Origin: Zasmidium citrigriseum
Lineage: Eukaryota > Ascomycota > Dothideomycetes > Mycosphaerellales > Mycosphaerellaceae
Length of the DNA: 64,000 nt
Assembly (NCBI GenBank): GCA_002786025.1
Contig: NHNW01000032.1
Coordinates: forward strand, 248,001-312,000
Direction: 5' to 3'
Below, piece by piece: positions 20,939-30,868 of this stretch; the stretch's first letter is position 1, and every line of letters begins with the position of its first letter. The notes beneath the pieces were generated by a model. It searched no databases. It saw nothing but the letters and a program-made list of their open reading frames with translations, and had not been told where the DNA came from. The position numbers were made by a program, and so were the translations under genes.

Positions 20939-23900
20939 GCAGATATGCATCCACGAAGAAGACTTAAGATGATGGCGATGGATGGGGGGCATTGTCGAGC
21001 ACAATCGCACAGAAGCACACACAAGGGATCATGTTGGGCTTTCGATGAGACTGGGACAGAACAACGGCATCGCGAATAGTCAAAGCCCAGCGAGCAGCTC
21101 ACATGGTATTCGAGAAATGAGTCTCCATACATTCCCGCCCCTTCAGAAACTTGCTGAGATCGCATTCGACCACGAAATACCCCGTCACTCCTTCCATTAT
21201 TCTTCTAGTCCGTCTGGTATCCATCCTTGCTCTTTTGTCCTAGCTTTTGCCCCTCGCTGCTCTTTCAATTCATGTCAATCCATGTCTCTTTCCGTATTGT
21301 ATCTCCTATCTCCTTTCAGCCCATCGGCGTCTCTGCAGCCGCCACGACCCTTTCACCACCCAGATCCCTCTTCTTTCAGATCAATCGCTTCGTCCTCCGT
21401 GGTAAGTAGTATCGTATCATTTGCCTCAGCCCTGGCAGGCTATGTTGTTGCTCGTCTCGATGGCTCGATAGCTGCCTTGCCCGTTGAGCTGTTAGTAACG
21501 TTGAACATCCAATGGTGGTCAGGCGGAGTTTATAGGTACCTTGCTCGTCATGGCTCCAACTCCACTGGAAACTGCATGGACCTATTGACTCGGTATCCAT
21601 GACCGTCCCAGCTCGCCACACTTCCCAGGTGGGAGCGACCAACAAGCGACATCTTGTAGCAACACGCCGAGGAGTCTGGCTGCTTCGCAGCTCTTCCGCC
21701 CAACATTCTGGTATCACTGGGAGTGGTGGGGCTCGGTCCAGGAGGCCTGCGACTCAACTGCGAAACGTCAGCGTCTGCGTTGAAGTGTTCGGATCACAGA
21801 CTCACGCTAACCCTCAAAAATGATTCGCTCCATCCGATAATCGATGTCTCATGACCCAGTACGCTGCGCCAGAGCCGAGAGTTTCGACCTCCCTGCTGAG
21901 CAGCTGGAAGGCATCTGGGCCACGATCTTCAGATTTTTCGTTGGCTCAACGCCTGAGTCGCTTCGCCCGTGCGACACGATGCGTTGACAGCATTGATGCA
22001 GCTGACGTGAAAACGGCAGGAGATGAGGTGAAAGTAAGCTCGTGGAGCGTGCGCAAGCGAAGTGGGTCTCGCGTCGGACCTTAATCCAACTTCACCTCCC
22101 GCGTTTCACAATCGGTGGCGACGTCCAGAAAATCGAGATCAGCGCCAATCTGACCGAATATCGATTGCGGAGGGTACTTGTGATGGTCTAGGCGTCAGCC
22201 GCGGTTAGAACATGGCGTTTCAGCGGCAAGACATCCACTTGAGGAAGTTGTGAGGGCATTCTGATGGTTTGGGCAAGCCGGTAGTGTTGTACAGAGACGC
22301 TGAAACTTGCGGTGCTTTCTAGATACCCGGCGGTGGATGTCGCTTTCCGGGCGTCCACCCATGCAAGCTTCAGCTGACAACAGGACGTTGTCCATGGGTG
22401 CCATGGTTCTAGCAACGAAGGAGGTCGTGAGATATAGCCTCTCACCCGAAGGGAAGATCATCGTAGTGTTGCCGTCAAGCTGTTGCAAATTGCCAGTCCC
22501 GGCGTGGACAAGAGGCCTTCCGTCTTGTGTCCAGGGAATCGAAAGGCAGTTGCTTCGATGCGACTGATATCGTTGCTAAAACACCACAGATTACATCTAT
22601 CGCCTTCGAGAATCGCCTCGGTCAATTGCCGATGATGGCCTGGTTCTTGGAATTTGTGACACATGAATCCGCAATGGTCCGAAGTCCTAACGCAGCACAC
22701 ATCGTGGATGCAGCAGAGGTACTTGGACCATTTGAAATCAAAGTTGTGTCCCGGCTTCGAGACCCGTTGAGATTTCTTGATTTGAAGACCACGGCCAGAG
22801 GATGTCGTCCAGTGCTCTTGAGAGGCAGGTTTTGGGCATCGTTTGTCGACATTGGCGGACTTTTCGCCTGGGACGTGGCCGGTGCCAGCTTTCGTTGTCG
22901 TGGGGGTCTTGGTAGACCTAGTTCCAGCACGACTTTGGGCGCTCAGCGAGCAGCAGACGCTTGAGCTGGGCAACTTCAAGATGGACAGCCCAGTGCCACG
23001 GTCGAGAGGGTTCAAGTGATACCCATTATGATGTGTCAACGTTCTCGGCTCGTTCGTCGGCGAAGGAGAGTTTGTGCCATATCTGGGTTTGCCGTCTTTG
23101 GCAAGCGTCGCGTGGACACACTTCAAGATCCAACAACGATCGTTTCAGCTCGAGCTCGAAAGACGGAAAGCCAGCCTCAAGTGCCGAAGAGGTATTCTGT
23201 TGGTTCTGATGGTTGAGGTGTGAGCTGAGATCCGTTTGATTCCTGGCCTGGACCTGCAGAAGGACCTGGCCTTGTAGGAGGCGTTCCAGTCCGCAGTCGT
23301 GGCTTTGATGGCGTTCAAGGAGGTCCCATTCGAGTGTGTGCCGGGTTGAATACGTGCGGTTGGCGAACAACCATCCACGACGAGGTCTTCAGAGGCACTG
23401 ATGCATTCGAAATCCACATCGTTGCCGTCGTCTGGCACGCGGAGTACTCGAGGGGTCCTGAAGTCGAGGTGCTGAGGTCCTTTGAAGGGACGACGGATGA
23501 AAGATTCGCATACTTACACCATGTCGAGTGCTTCTCAGGCATGCCAGGCCGAGTATAGCAAGCAGCTTGCTTCGAAGATGCAGTTCCTCGGACAGAAGTC
23601 AAGGCTACGGCGGGCAGTCTCATTCGAGCAAGATCAAGGTAAGATATGCTCGAGCAGCAACGGTGGCCCATTGTTGGGGTAGCACTCAGGTCCAGGAACT
23701 TAAAGGCGCAGTACTTACCATTGCGATAAGACGTGTAAGTAGAAATGTGCAAGTACTCACCCTGGTGTCCAGTATCTCCAGAACTCAGTTCTGGAGTCGG
23801 TGGTGGTGTTCACTAAGATCCAGAGAGGTCGATGACGGGATGCCGGCGAGATTGTCCTGTAAATGCCTTGGTATTCTAATGTTCGGCAGTCTTGGCCTGG

Positions 23901-25280
23901 TACTTCGCCTCGCTCCTGGATCCGGCACCTCGAAGTGGCTATGTTGATGGCGCCAAGTGCAGATCTTGTGTCTCCTGCTTGGACTTCGCTCGTCGACGTG
24001 CTTTGCCGACGGTAAGACTGGAGTCCGCCAAATGGAACGCTTGGTGCAGAAATGAAGCTCCAGTGCAGGCGTGGGCGCAGATACCGAACTTGTTGTCCTC
24101 AACCCCAACTATTGCTCAGATTGCTGCGTGTAGGGGCCAAGATATCCATGTTGGTTCTTCTTCAACTTCCCAGCTCTTAATGTTGCCGAATAGAAGTAGT
24201 ATGATGTGGGTGTGACCGTCGCAATGCTGAGCAACGTAGTTGAGGCCGTCGCCAAGATCGCAAGGTCGTGAAGCAGATTCGGGAGGAGTGGTCGGTACTG
24301 CTTGATCTCGGAAATCGGGATACGGATTCGTTGAGGTTCGTCGATTTCGAGAATCGAAGGTTTGGAGTAGCTCTTGAGGGTGCTGTCGATGAAGTGTCGG
24401 GCTTGATTCAAAACTGAAGAGCTGTTCGCAGCCTCCTCTGAGTGTGGGTGTTTTGTTGATTTGATAGCACAAACGCTGATGATGCTGTGTATGTGCATTC
24501 CTCGTCGATGCCGCTTTGGATTTTGTTAGCGGCTTCGTCGATTGGCGGTAAATCATGCGGCTTGGTCTTGCATGAGGTGTATGGGATTGATGGTTCTGAC
24601 ATTGGTTCTGATGGACGTTGATTGACGTTGTCCAGAGTCTGCTGTCTTGAGATGGAGCAGATGGGAAGGGTATGATCGTGTTGGTTGATTTTCGATAGAC
24701 TTGGCTTGCGAGTGTGATGAGCCAAGAGTGGGAGTTGGGTGTTGAGCATCGAAGATGATGTAATGCTCAGAGCGGCGAGCTCGCGTTGGATGTTGCGTTC
24801 TCGCAGCTGATGGCGATGTGTTGTTCGCCAGGTTTCCATTCGAACCTTGATGAAGATGTTCGTATCGTGGACTGTTGGGTTCCAGAAGCAGCAAAGGTGC
24901 ACAGTATAACCGCAAAGCTGACGATGATGGTTCAGCTGGTGACGACATGGTGATTGATTTGGTTGTTGCTGCTGCTGGTGGAGGCGCTGTTGTGATGAAA
25001 GCGCCATGAGTTCGACGTTGAAAGACCGCTGATGGTTGATGCGTGGTCTTCGTTCGCCGGTTGCTCGTTTGATGCCGACGGAGGTGTTGTTGATGGATCT
25101 CCGTTTCGACGAAAAGCTGTTGATGGACTGAAAGCTTGTTCGTTGGCATCGACCTCTTCACTTGGTTGCCATGTTGATGATGGATGGCGTTCCAGAGACA
25201 CCGCGTGGAGGTGTGAAGTCGGATTTGCGTCTCCTGCCTGCCCGGCCAGGCCTGTTGCCGATCGTTGATCGACAAGTTGT
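20939..25280. other. 4.3 kb without a gene I can model
   Basis: Both strands carry short frames broken by stops. On the minus strand between about 22.4 and 25.3 kb several frames are rich in Gln, Asn, His, Ser and Thr, and consensus splice donors occur (minus-strand GTGAGT near 23760, GTAAGT near 23720 and 23520). This would fit a multi-exon gene for a low-complexity protein, or its decayed remains. Plus-strand donors also occur (near 23635 and 23735), so the coding strand is not certain. I could not join exons into one frame and make no call. Confidence 0.4.
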
Positions 25281-25397
25281 CGCGCTGCTTCCCACACAGC
25301 GGCCGGTATTTTTGCCTCGCGCGCTGCTTCCCACACAGCGGCTGGCTTGTTTGCTCACCGCGCTGCTTCCCACGCAGCGGGTGGCTAGGTTGCCCAT
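25281..25397. repeat. Three-unit 39-base tandem repeat
   Basis: Units begin with cgcgctgcttcccac at 25281, 25320 and 25359, an exact 39-base period. Each unit contains a short inverted repeat (gctg...cagc) able to form a hairpin. As 39 is 13 codons, all open frames through it show 13-residue repeats, so the repeat could lie within a coding sequence. It sits just beyond the stop of the RNase H gene. Confidence 0.75.
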
Positions 25398-25425
25398 TTG
25401 GGCGCTGTCATATTGATGGGATTCC

Positions 25426-26052
25426 TCATGGGATATCCACATCGAAGATGTGTGGGATCGGGCCCAGTCCCGGCGCCACCCACCATCCTTTGCCCCAAAA
25501 GCCCAACCAGGAGAAAAAGCTCCCTCTGCGGGCCTCCGCATCCGTCAACTCGTTGGTGAAGTATCCTGCGTGAGCTGGCACCCACTTGATCTCCACCCAG
25601 ACATTGTAGACGTACTTGAGCGTACGCAGGTGCTCCGCTATCTCTGCCGCCGCTGCGTTCTGGTGGGGTGCTTCACAGCGATCTAACCGCTCCCACGCGT
25701 CCTCAGCAACGAGGATCGCGTTGTCGCAATCGCAGTGGATTCGAACCACTTTGAACGGGGCGAAGACCTCGTCCTCGCACTCCTTCACCAGGAAACGCAG
25801 GGCAAAGCAGATTGCGATGAGCTCCACGTGCTCGTTGTCGGTCTGATATCCAAGGGCGTGAAATTGCCCAGCCCAAGGCAAATCATCACCTTCGTTCCTC
25901 GTCAGCCAAGCACAGCCTGCAGGGCGCGGCGGTCCCACGGCCGGCCCCTGCGGTCGGCGGGCGATCGATCCGTCAGTGTACACAAGGCGCACACCGTCGA
26001 GCTGGTGCTCCGGCTGCTCCTGCTGCTGCTGCTGTCCTTCCACATCCGCCAT
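25426..26052 (-). CDS. Stand-alone RNase H-like protein
   Basis: A 208-residue protein on the minus strand with an ATG start and a Gln-rich N-terminus. Residues about 20-180 are an RNase H fold. The first strand has YTDGS (catalytic Asp), then a helix with EHVELIAI (catalytic Glu), strand RIHCDCDNAI (catalytic Asp), and an end segment VPAHAGYFTNELTDAEAR that carries the expected His and last Asp. All four acidic positions and the His are present, so cleavage of RNA in RNA-DNA hybrids is plausible. There is no reverse transcriptase or integrase beside it, and unlike the flanking transposons it shows no RIP. It resembles the RNase H domain of non-LTR retroelements more than cellular RNase H1 (no hybrid-binding domain). 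It may be a captured, host-kept domain or an intact remnant. Confidence 0.85.
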   Translation of the reverse strand: MADVEGQQQQQEQPEHQLDGVRLVYTDGSIARRPQGPAVGPPRPAGCAWLTRNEGDDLPWAGQFHALGYQTDNEHVELIAICFALRFLVKECEDEVFAPFKVVRIHCDCDNAILVAEDAWERLDRCEAPHQNAAAAEIAEHLRTLKYVYNVWVEIKWVPAHAGYFTNELTDAEARRGSFFSWLGFWGKGWWVAPGLGPIPHIFDVDIP

Positions 26053-26838
26053 TCTCGTGCTGTGCTTGCTGTCGTCGTTGGTGCGGTCGTGAGAATGCGG
26101 TGTGGTGTGGATGTCAAGGAGAAGCGGAGAGCAAACGCGCTGGAGGAGGTATACTCAGGGTCTTGGCGCTAGCACTGAGCTTGCCGCAGTGAGCCCGAAG
26201 TGAGGATGAAATTCACTCTATACTACCGACGCTATCTCTAAAACGCTCTCAGTGGCTTCAGTATACTGATAGGTATATTGATGGGCTGGACGGAGCATCG
26301 TTTCGCGGAGATAGAGGTGTTCTGGGACGGACGCGAGGAGATTCTGGACGGAACGGTCTGATTTTCACGGCTGGAATCGCGTCCAAACTTGCTTCAATCG
26401 CGTCCCGAAAGCATCTATCGCGTCCCGAATTGAAGAAGGAGGTCAATCTCATCGAAGCTGTAGGACGCGTTCTAACCAGTCTCTCTCCATCTCAATGCCT
26501 CTGCCCATGCCATTGGTAGATCTTTTGACATGCTATTGCCTCTTGCAGTCTTCGCGGGGATAGCATCGATAGATGGAGCATCTAACTCCCTTCACACGGC
26601 CAGAGATGGAGGCAGAACAGCCCTCACTCAGGGCAGCAAGATACCAACATCTACCCCACATCTTGGACCTATCTCCAGCACATGTAGCAACCAATGAAGG
26701 TATCAATCGATCAGCTAATGCATTAGACTCAATGTCATCTACGGAGAACGGAGCGTCTAATGCTCGAGTGCCTTTAATTCCACTCCCCTGCTCAAGGCCT
26801 CTCCGATCCCCATCTCCAGCAGCCAGCTACTCCACACA
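26053..26838. other. Intergenic stretch between RNase H and F-box-like genes
   Basis: About 790 bases holding the promoter side of the RNase H gene and the 3' side of the next gene. A plus-strand frame (26573-27061) overlaps the end of the F-box-like gene and looks antisense. Nothing else seen. Confidence 0.5.
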
Positions 26839-27707
26839 TCACTCCAAAAACAGGAGTGGCGTATACTTCAAGTGCAGCAACTTGCTCGCAACCTCCTCCG
26901 TACTCCTGCTCTCCTCAATCCGCTCCACCTCCCCAGCCGCAATCTTCTTCTCCATATCTTCCGCCTCATCAAGCCCGCCATTGCGCCCCCGCGACGTCAA
27001 GACCACAGCAACCTTCCGCGCACGAACAATACGCACGTCCCTCACCATTCGCGAGCTGTAGAGAAGAGCAACATCCTGCGGTCCCCTGCGAAAGGCACTC
27101 TCGACGTCGACTTGAACGGTCAGAGACTTGAGGTTCGCGAAGGGTTCCACCGCATTGGCAATTGTGAGCGGCTCGTAGAACTCGTCGAGGTATTTGAATG
27201 GGATGTGGAGGTGTTGGATCTTCGTTCGAAAGTGTTTGGGCAGCTTCTTCAACGCCTTCACATCGGAGTCCAGGCGCCAGACGTCGGAAGGGCTGATTGG
27301 ATGGTGGATGGTGTTGTTGGCCCAGAAGGACTCTTCTGCCTTCTTTTGGAAATTGGTGTCTTTGAAGGGCAGGAGCAACTTGCGGTATTGCTTGCTCAAC
27401 TTCATGGAGGAGATAGGTCGGTCGGCGATTACGGCGTACTCGGCGATCATGGTCCAGAGCTCCGGCGGCATGAATTTGTGGTGCTTGCTGGCTCGTAGCA
27501 TCCCGAGGACTGATGGTGTTAGTAGAGTTCATGCCGCATCATTCGGAGGCGGAGGTACCTGGCAGTGGGCTATCCGACTCGCTAGAGGGAGTTGTGGTCG
27601 GGATGCCGCCCTTCTTCGAAGCCGCTTTGTCTGAGGAACTTCTGTCAGCCGTTGATGTCGGGAGCTCGATTGGATAAGAAACGCTTACTTTTGCCGTTCT
27701 TCGCCAT
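26839..27707 (-). CDS. F-box-like protein, three exons
   Basis: Model: minus strand, exons 27689-27707, 27559-27630 and 26839-27509, total 762 bases, 253 residues plus stop. Intron 1 (27631-27688, 58 bases) opens GTAAGC and closes CTCAG; intron 2 (27510-27558, 49 bases) opens GTACCT and closes ATCAG. The frame is kept across both joints. The protein starts MAKNGK, has a short Lys/Ser/Thr-rich leader, then PPELWTMIAEYAV, typical of the fungal F-box-like region that docks to a Skp1-type adaptor. The body holds a helical segment and strand KSLTVQVDV, but no known substrate-binding repeat. The nearby acceptor at 27643 is an alternative for exon 2. Role in protein degradation is an inference from the motif alone. 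Confidence 0.75.
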
Positions 27708-27932
27708 GTCGACGTCGATGCTGAAAGACAAGAATGCTCTCGTTGGAGTGCGTCCAGTTCGAGGTCGCAACTTCGAAGTCGCGGCAGGAGCGGGACAAGA
27801 TTCGGCTAGCGCGTCACGCCCCGGGCAAAGATCGGCAGGGAGTGAATGTCCTGGCTTCACGGCTTCGCGAGACTTCTCGACTCAAATCACGCACGACACC
27901 TGTCTCACTCTACCATCCACCGAGAACCCATC
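27708..27932. promoter_or_regulatory. Shared divergent promoter region
   Basis: Only 225 bases separate the start codons of the minus-strand F-box-like gene (27707) and the plus-strand zinc-binding protein gene (27933), so the two must share a promoter region. No clear TATA box was seen. Confidence 0.5.
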
Positions 27933-28847
27933 ATGGGGGCTTTCCTTCGTTTCCTCGACAAGCTCGCTGACGCCAGCAACAACGCCCACAAGAACAAGCG
28001 GGAAGAGCCTACCGACCGCACAGAACAGAGATCCCACTCAAGAAGCCGCGAGACGATCTACGAGACCACAGGGGCATCGAGACCGTCGCGCAAAGAGCGG
28101 CCCCTACCTCACCGCGAAACTCATCACCATCATCGCCGCGCCGCCGAAATGTCCCCCTCCTCACACAACCACACCGCCCACGCCCGCACAACCGGCCGCC
28201 TCCTCGACCAAACCTTCACCTGCGTCCTCTGCACCAGGCACCTCGTAGGAACCGGAATCCCCTGCGGCACACCCACCGTCCGCGTCTGCAGCACCTGCCT
28301 CGTCGCCGCCATCGTGCCTCTCTTCGAGCGCGCAGTCGTCGACGATCACGCCCTGCCGGTGAAATTCCTTGGTCGAGAACTGGAGATCCAGTCTTTCGCA
28401 CACGTCTTCGACTTTCCCTTTCGGCTGGTAAGCGCGTGGAGAGAGCGGGAGGCGTTGAGACGACAGCCGATGGCTGTGAAGTTGTACTGCAAAGGGCCTC
28501 GTGGGAATGGACGGTGTGCGAATCTTGTTCGGGCGAAGACGATTGGCCCGGGTGTTGTGGGGTGTCAGTCGTGCAAGAGGTTGATTTGCTCGTTGTGTGG
28601 ACATCTTTTTGTGGTGGCGCCGGGGCCGAATCGGCATGTTTGTGTGCGGGTGGATGATTTCGTGGTGGAGCCGAGGGTTTGGGAGAGGAGGGAGGTGACT
28701 GGGGCTTTTGAGGGCGGGGAGTTGTTTGAGCTTGGGGAGAGGGATCCGGCCAAGAGGGGGATGCTGACGAGGGAGGAGAGGAAGGAGAGGTTGTGGAGGT
28801 GGTTGGAAGGGGTGGAGACACCGGCGGAGATGGGGCCTTTGGCGTAG
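27933..28847 (+). CDS. Cys-rich RING/IBR-like zinc-binding protein
   Basis: A 304-residue protein starting at ATG 27933 (atcATGG context); the frame is open to ATG 27846, which would add 29 residues. The first 85 residues are basic and His-rich, likely disordered. Then comes a Cys pattern: FTCVLCTRHL, PCGTPTVRVCSTC, then after about 60 residues YCKGPRGNGRCANL and GCQSCKRLICSLCGHLF, ending with PNRHVC. Paired CxxC knuckles of this kind with a second CxxC-CxxC group are seen in RING-between-RING ubiquitin ligases of fungi. The first His/Cys ligands are not all standard, so ligase activity is uncertain; a plain zinc-binding adaptor is the alternative. The C-terminal third is charged and ends in a Trp-containing helix. 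It is transcribed away from an F-box-like gene, which also suggests a ubiquitin-related theme. Confidence 0.7.
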   Translation: MGAFLRFLDKLADASNNAHKNKREEPTDRTEQRSHSRSRETIYETTGASRPSRKERPLPHRETHHHHRRAAEMSPSSHNHTAHARTTGRLLDQTFTCVLCTRHLVGTGIPCGTPTVRVCSTCLVAAIVPLFERAVVDDHALPVKFLGRELEIQSFAHVFDFPFRLVSAWREREALRRQPMAVKLYCKGPRGNGRCANLVRAKTIGPGVVGCQSCKRLICSLCGHLFVVAPGPNRHVCVRVDDFVVEPRVWERREVTGAFEGGELFELGERDPAKRGMLTREERKERLWRWLEGVETPAEMGPLA

Positions 28848-29794
28848 GCTGCACAGGGGAGGAGGGAAGAGCCGTCGATGGTCGAGATGCCTTTTATGAA
28901 CTGGCCAGAATCATAGCTCTGCAGCTCGCCGTCGTCTCGAAGAAGAGGCTGGCTCGGCTGGTCGATGCTGGGTAGAAGACAGAGGCCGGCGACCTGAGCC
29001 ATGAGCAACTCGACTGCCTGTCGGAGCTGGCATCTCGGAGTTTCGATGCAGCGAAGGGCGCTAAGCAACTCTCTTGCACCGACACAGATCTCAGCTTCGA
29101 CTACCGAGCGCGGTCGACAACCTCACCACCACCGTATCTGGGCGGTCTGGGGTCCGGACAACTGAACCCAGCCGAGATACCATTGCCACAAGATGGCTCG
29201 CTGTAGATGCGTATAAAGTTGTGGTGTTGTTCGAAGTATACTCGTCCATGCTGTCAAAGATTGAGAAGAAAACTCTCGTACCCCATAGCTACGCTGCCAA
29301 TATCGCGGTAGAGCTGAACACAACACAAGCCTTCTGACTCTTGCCCTGATGAGCTCCTTTATCTCTCGTAATACACGATACATTCTTGTCGTGTTCCAGA
29401 CAAAGCCACCAAGTCGTGAAGTTGAGACATGTCTCACTAGTCGTGAGATCAGGCTCCAGCGTGCTTTCCCATCCGGAAGATTGTGTGCAATCTTTGACGT
29501 GGAATGGGCTGGAATGGATTTGATGTCACGCAGAATAACATGAAGATGGAATAGGACTCCGATGCTCCTCGCATAGCCCCCAGCTCATCCTCGCAGTAGA
29601 CCATGAGGTTTTGAGGAATGGAGGTCAGCAACGCAGAAAACAAGAGGTGCTTTGAGAATGCTGCTGTATGTCAACTATGAACGCTCATGCTGTACAAACT
29701 TGCCAACCCGATGTGCCATCCCTCCCATGCAAGCAACTCGTGCTGTTACCCAACTCATTCGCTCGTCGACTGGTCGTTCGTTCATCCGTCATCT
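28848..29794. other. Intergenic stretch, no gene seen
   Basis: About 950 bases between two convergent genes (27933-28847 plus, 29795-30580 minus), so it holds both 3' ends. Short frames only. Confidence 0.5.
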
Positions 29795-30580
29795 TCAGTG
29801 TTGCTTCCAGAACAGACCCTTCCACCAACTCCTGCTGGACGCCGCGGTATCGTGAGAGACCACAGAGGATACAGGTGCAGAGCTCGTTGAAGGAGTTGCA
29901 GTAGCAGCCGTCGATGGCACAGTCGATACTGCCACTCCTCCCGCCACCGAGCCAGCCTCACCGGATCCCTTGGCAGCCGGCAACGGCATAGCCTGCCTCG
30001 CCGTCGCCGCAATCCTCTTCCCCAACTGCCCCGAGTCCCTCGCCATCTCATTCTGCGGCCAAAACCTCCACATCGCCAGCCCCGTCGCCGTACCCACAGC
30101 AGCCAGAATCCAAACCCCAGCCTGCCGCATCTCATTATGCATCTTCTGCCGCTCTTTGGCCCAGTCGGCCAGAGAACGCTGCATCATGGTGTCTGCTTTC
30201 GACTGTCGTCTCCTGGCTCTCTCCAAGGCCTTGCTCATTCGAGCCATGCTTCGTGCGTTGTCGGCCAGGATGGCTCGACCAACTTTGAGGGCCTTATCGT
30301 CCCATATCTTTGCTGCTGATCTTGCTCGTACACCCGGCACTCTGGGCGGCGAAGCTTTGCTGGGCTCTGGCAACGGAAACGGATCGACTTCACTACTCTT
30401 GATGAGTTTCAACGGCGGCGAATGCTCGACTCTTGAGAGATGGGACAGCTTGTTGAAGTGCTGCGTCTCCCGGCTGTTCGATAAGGCTCCCAGGGCGAAG
30501 AGCACGGATGCTTGCTGGACTGATGAGGTATGGAAGCTCCTCGCCGGTCGCGGCTTCCCGATCAGGCGGTTTACGAGCAT
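29795..30580 (-). CDS. Putative mitochondrial membrane protein
   Basis: A 261-residue, apparently single-exon protein. The N-terminus is basic, lacks acidic residues for 35 positions and contains RSFHTSSVQ, a pattern common at fungal mitochondrial presequence cleavage sites. A conserved-looking segment follows (ETQHFNKLSHLSRVEHSPPL), then a Lys/Arg/Met-rich helical region (about residues 85-148) that could form a coiled coil. A hydrophobic segment (about residues 151-170) around WILAAVGTATGLAMWRFW predicts one membrane span. The C-terminal 80 residues are Ala/Ser/Thr-rich and end with the Trp-containing SWWKGLFWKQH. I recognise no named family. Likely an inner- or outer-membrane protein of mitochondria with one span. 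Confidence 0.7.
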   Translation of the reverse strand: MLVNRLIGKPRPARSFHTSSVQQASVLFALGALSNSRETQHFNKLSHLSRVEHSPPLKLIKSSEVDPFPLPEPSKASPPRVPGVRARSAAKIWDDKALKVGRAILADNARSMARMSKALERARRRQSKADTMMQRSLADWAKERQKMHNEMRQAGVWILAAVGTATGLAMWRFWPQNEMARDSGQLGKRIAATARQAMPLPAAKGSGEAGSVAGGVAVSTVPSTAATATPSTSSAPVSSVVSHDTAASSRSWWKGLFWKQH

Positions 30581-30868
30581 TGTGAGTGAATGTTGAAGAC
30601 GAGGGAAGGAAGGAGGAGAGGAGAGGGAGGTCGAGATAAGCGCCCGGAGCTGCTGTGGGGCCGCGCGGGGTAAACTTTGGGGCGCGGAACGACTTCCGCG
30701 AATTCAATTTCGACGTCACCTCTTGGGACGACAGCATCATCACGGCATCCTTTCCATTGCAAATGAACAGGTGGTGCTTTGAATGGCATCATTCTAATCG
30801 ATATCCTGAGAAATTGCTGACGCTGCGATTGCCCATTCAAGTAAGCCAGCATCTGCTTCCTCCCAACT

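Noticed and set aside
25281..25397. CRISPR-like array
   Set aside because: Only three units of 39 bases without separate spacers, in a eukaryotic genome.
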